From: Casuarina equisetifolia
Taxonomy: Eukaryota > Streptophyta > Magnoliopsida > Fagales > Casuarinaceae
NCBI GenBank assembly: GCA_028551475.1
Contig: CM052354.1
Coordinates: 32,887,240 to 32,951,239, forward strand
DNA: 64,000 nucleotides
Reading direction: 5' to 3'
Numbering within the stretch: the stretch's first letter is position 1; every line of letters begins with the position of its first letter. The translations under genes and the position numbers were made by a program. Below the pieces are notes generated by a model that was not told where the DNA came from, did no database searches, and saw nothing but the letters and a program-made list of their open reading frames with translations. Below, in pieces: positions 61,596 through 64,000 of the stretch.

Positions 61596-64000
61596 TTTTC
61601 TCTGTTTCACTCCGTCTTTTTATTTTTAGGTACTCTTCAATAGAGCTACACCTACACCCCAGCGATGAGACCAATTTAGTATGGAAGCATGGATGAATAT
61701 TCAAATATTGTGATTGTTTTCCAGTACTAAACTTCCTCAAAAAAGGCTAAAACATATGATAATGGAAATTGGGAGTGCTAGTTTTTAACCCATGCTGGAG
61801 AAATGGTCTAAACAAACAAGCGTGGTCGAAGCAATTATTGATGATTGTGATTGAAATTGGCCGAATGCCCACTTTGTGGGCTAGATGAAAGAAAGTAAAG
61901 CTACACCGGAGTTCTATTCTTAATGCTTGGAAGAACTGTTAACTATACTGCACGAGGGGCATAAGTGGCTTGCCACAAAACCGTTTGCATGAAAGTGCGA
62001 GCTCCCCTCCTGTCTTAATTCTGTGGACAATGGTAATCAGGATGCTAAACACTAAAAGGCAAATTCCAATTGTAACATCTCTCAGAATGATAACCGCATC
62101 TTTAATGGGCATGAAATTTGAGATAAGGATCTTCTTCTCCTTCTTCTTCTTTCTTTTTTTCTTTTTTTTTTTTAAATAAAACTTTTATCATGCATTAATA
62201 ACCGCTTTTTGTGAGTCGTGAAACATTTGGAAGGAAACAAAATAATTCAATGATTCAGAACTTTAATTACAAAACTGATAGTAATCTCAAAAATATCATT
62301 ATAAAGTGGGGATCTAATTGAGCCAAGTATTGAATCCTCAAATTTGGTTCCTTTAATGCTTTGTTGAACACAAGCCAAAAAAGCTCGTTCTCGTCACCGA
62401 CTAGGAAATTTGTTTTGATAACTTTTCAAGTGTGTAACCGACGAAAATATGAAGGGATTTGGCATGATTATTCAGCATAACAACAGTTACTAACGTGTTA
62501 GGTAGCAGAAACCATGAACACAAAATGGTGGTGTCAAATCACGTGATCTCAATGAGAGACTCTCTCCCTAATTTGGGCATGGTTTCTGATCAATTAGGTC
62601 AATGATCACAACCTAAATAGATGTCCCTCGTGTCCTACATTTAAGGTTTTGGAGGGACCCAGTTATGTTTTGTTCCCTTTCGTAGAAAAGAACAGGCACT
62701 TTATCTGTGAGTTCCATTAACTATCATTTTAGCTACCCCACTTTAGAAAGTTCTCCAAACTTGCACTACAAGTGATTTTCAGGTCATGCTTACAAGATTA
62801 CGTTTCATGTGAGGTATCAAAGAAAGCATCAACTAATATCTTCCACTGTACTGGAAAGAGATGAAAAGAAAAGTAAAGTGAATGACTTTGCTTTTCTTCT
62901 GCCTTTTCTTGACCGAGGATAATCCAAGTTTAGCTTCATAGGGCCAGGAGGGTAAGGTGGTTTTAGGTTGCCAAATATAAGATGCCACCTTATCGCAAGG
63001 AAGAACTTTTTTGAATCATCATAGAATCTTCCAAGTGGATGGCAAAAGCAATCCTTTAAAGATAAGAAAGGAGACACCAAAATAAAAATTAAAGATTAAA
63101 AAGGGACTGGCCGGTTAGTGGCTTTTGATGCTGGAACCGCTACTTTTAAAAGGGAGATTGGCGTTTCTGCTTGTTTGCACTGGAGCTTCTGGGGCGCCTT
63201 TAATAGGGTATCTACCTCTTCGACGTCATCGTTACTAAATACTCAAGAATTCATTTGTTAATGCTGTTCCAGGCTAAGGCCACCAAACTGTGTTTTTATA
63301 CGTAGGTTTAGAAATTGCCACACTTTGTAGTTCTAAAAATCTCTGAATATCTTAGATTGTGGTTGACGAAAATGGGAGAATTCAATATCGAAAACCCATC
63401 ATTTAAACATGTGATGGACATGTCAGGCACAATCAAACCTAGATCGGCTATGGGTTATCATCTAACTCCTTTATCTTTTCATACTGTTATATGTGTGCCA
63501 ATTATTTTGCTGTGGCACTTTTGTTTTCTTTTAAGGTGGTTAAAGCCGCGCATAAGTTCAAAAGATGTGTGGAAAATGGGGATGATGGGAGCAAGCAACA
63601 CGGGAGAAGATTAGGAAAAAAGAAAGAGAGCGATGATGGGGGGTGGTGGATGTGGGAATGCATCTGTCAACATTTATTTGCTCGCTTTTTCGGTGGCAAC
63701 TCCTTTTCTTTATCTTCCCACTTGTTTTTCCATTGTGCGTGCTTGTGGGGGAATATCAGACGCTGTCAGATTTTCTCAGACACGGCGGGGTGACTGTTAC
63801 ATCGGACTCCTTTTCTTCAATAACTTATCATACCACTTGCAAGATATGCCCTTCAATTCAATTTTGTGGGGGGTAGGGCAACCCAATTTCGTAGCCGTAG
63901 AATTTGGGCATCAGTGCTTGGACTTTCAGATACAACCAATGTAAATACTATCTTTGAAGGTGTTATCTGCAGCCGGGCTACAGAATCTGCCCTCCACACT
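57919..64000. other. Right-hand stretch without a recognised gene
   Basis: About 6 kb of AT-rich sequence. Open frames at 59640-59950, 61070-61390 and 63310-63940 were read on both strands; none shows a known domain, a plausible exon chain or family motifs. 63100-64000 is less AT-rich and could be the flank of a gene beyond the window, but this is only a guess. Confidence 0.45.
61541..61594 (+). repeat. (TTTC)n microsatellite
   Basis: About thirteen tandem TTTC units. It generates artificial low-complexity open frames on both strands. Confidence 0.95.

Noticed and set aside
61487..61740. Open frames on both strands with Phe/Leu/Ser or Lys/Glu/Arg repeats
   Set aside because: Produced by the (TTTC)n microsatellite, not coding.

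Overview
This is nuclear DNA of a eudicot plant: split genes with GT-AG introns, long AT-rich spacers, LTR retrotransposons and a large repeat array. I cannot name the species. All exon boundaries below were traced by eye from splice signals, reading frame and comparison between paralogues inside the window.

Region 1 (1-25 kb) holds three tandem copies of a G-type (S-domain) lectin receptor-like serine/threonine kinase. The first is cut by the window start, but its kinase half is fully open. The second (6.2-9.6 kb) is a heavily damaged pseudogene. The third (16.5-24.9 kb) is a pseudogene split by a 4.9 kb Ty1/copia retrotransposon with a clean 5-bp target duplication. Between copies 2 and 3, on the minus strand at 10.8-15.2 kb, lie eight consecutive exons of an S1/P1-type nuclease (plant ENDO/BFN family). 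They have intact splice sites, but there is a nonsense codon at the end of one exon, a lost zinc ligand and no visible first exon.

Region 2 (25.5-35.3 kb) holds three tandem six-exon genes for a PIG3/TP53I3-like NAD(P)H quinone oxidoreductase. Copies A and B are intact; copy C has a single-base insertion in exon 1.

Region 3 (36.1-39.9 kb) is a LAZ1/TMEM184 (DUF300) membrane protein gene with four coding exons and a probable 5'UTR intron. From memory, LAZ1-like, quinone oxidoreductase and ENDO nuclease genes occur in this order at Arabidopsis At4g21570-At4g21600, with S-domain kinases nearby, so the block looks like conserved microsynteny.

Region 4 (about 41.1-52.2 kb) is a diverged tandem array of units of roughly 350 bp. 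It starts with inverted units head-to-head to the rest and is interrupted by about 2.9 kb of retroelement-like sequence. Region 5 (52.2-64 kb) is mostly unrecognised non-coding DNA with a copia-type solo LTR at 57.5-57.9 kb, a small mosaic duplication and several microsatellites.

I found no convincing new molecular system. The most informative items are the nested retrotransposon and decay history of the kinase cluster, the one-step-from-intact nuclease and oxidoreductase pseudogenes, and the uncharacterised 350-bp array.
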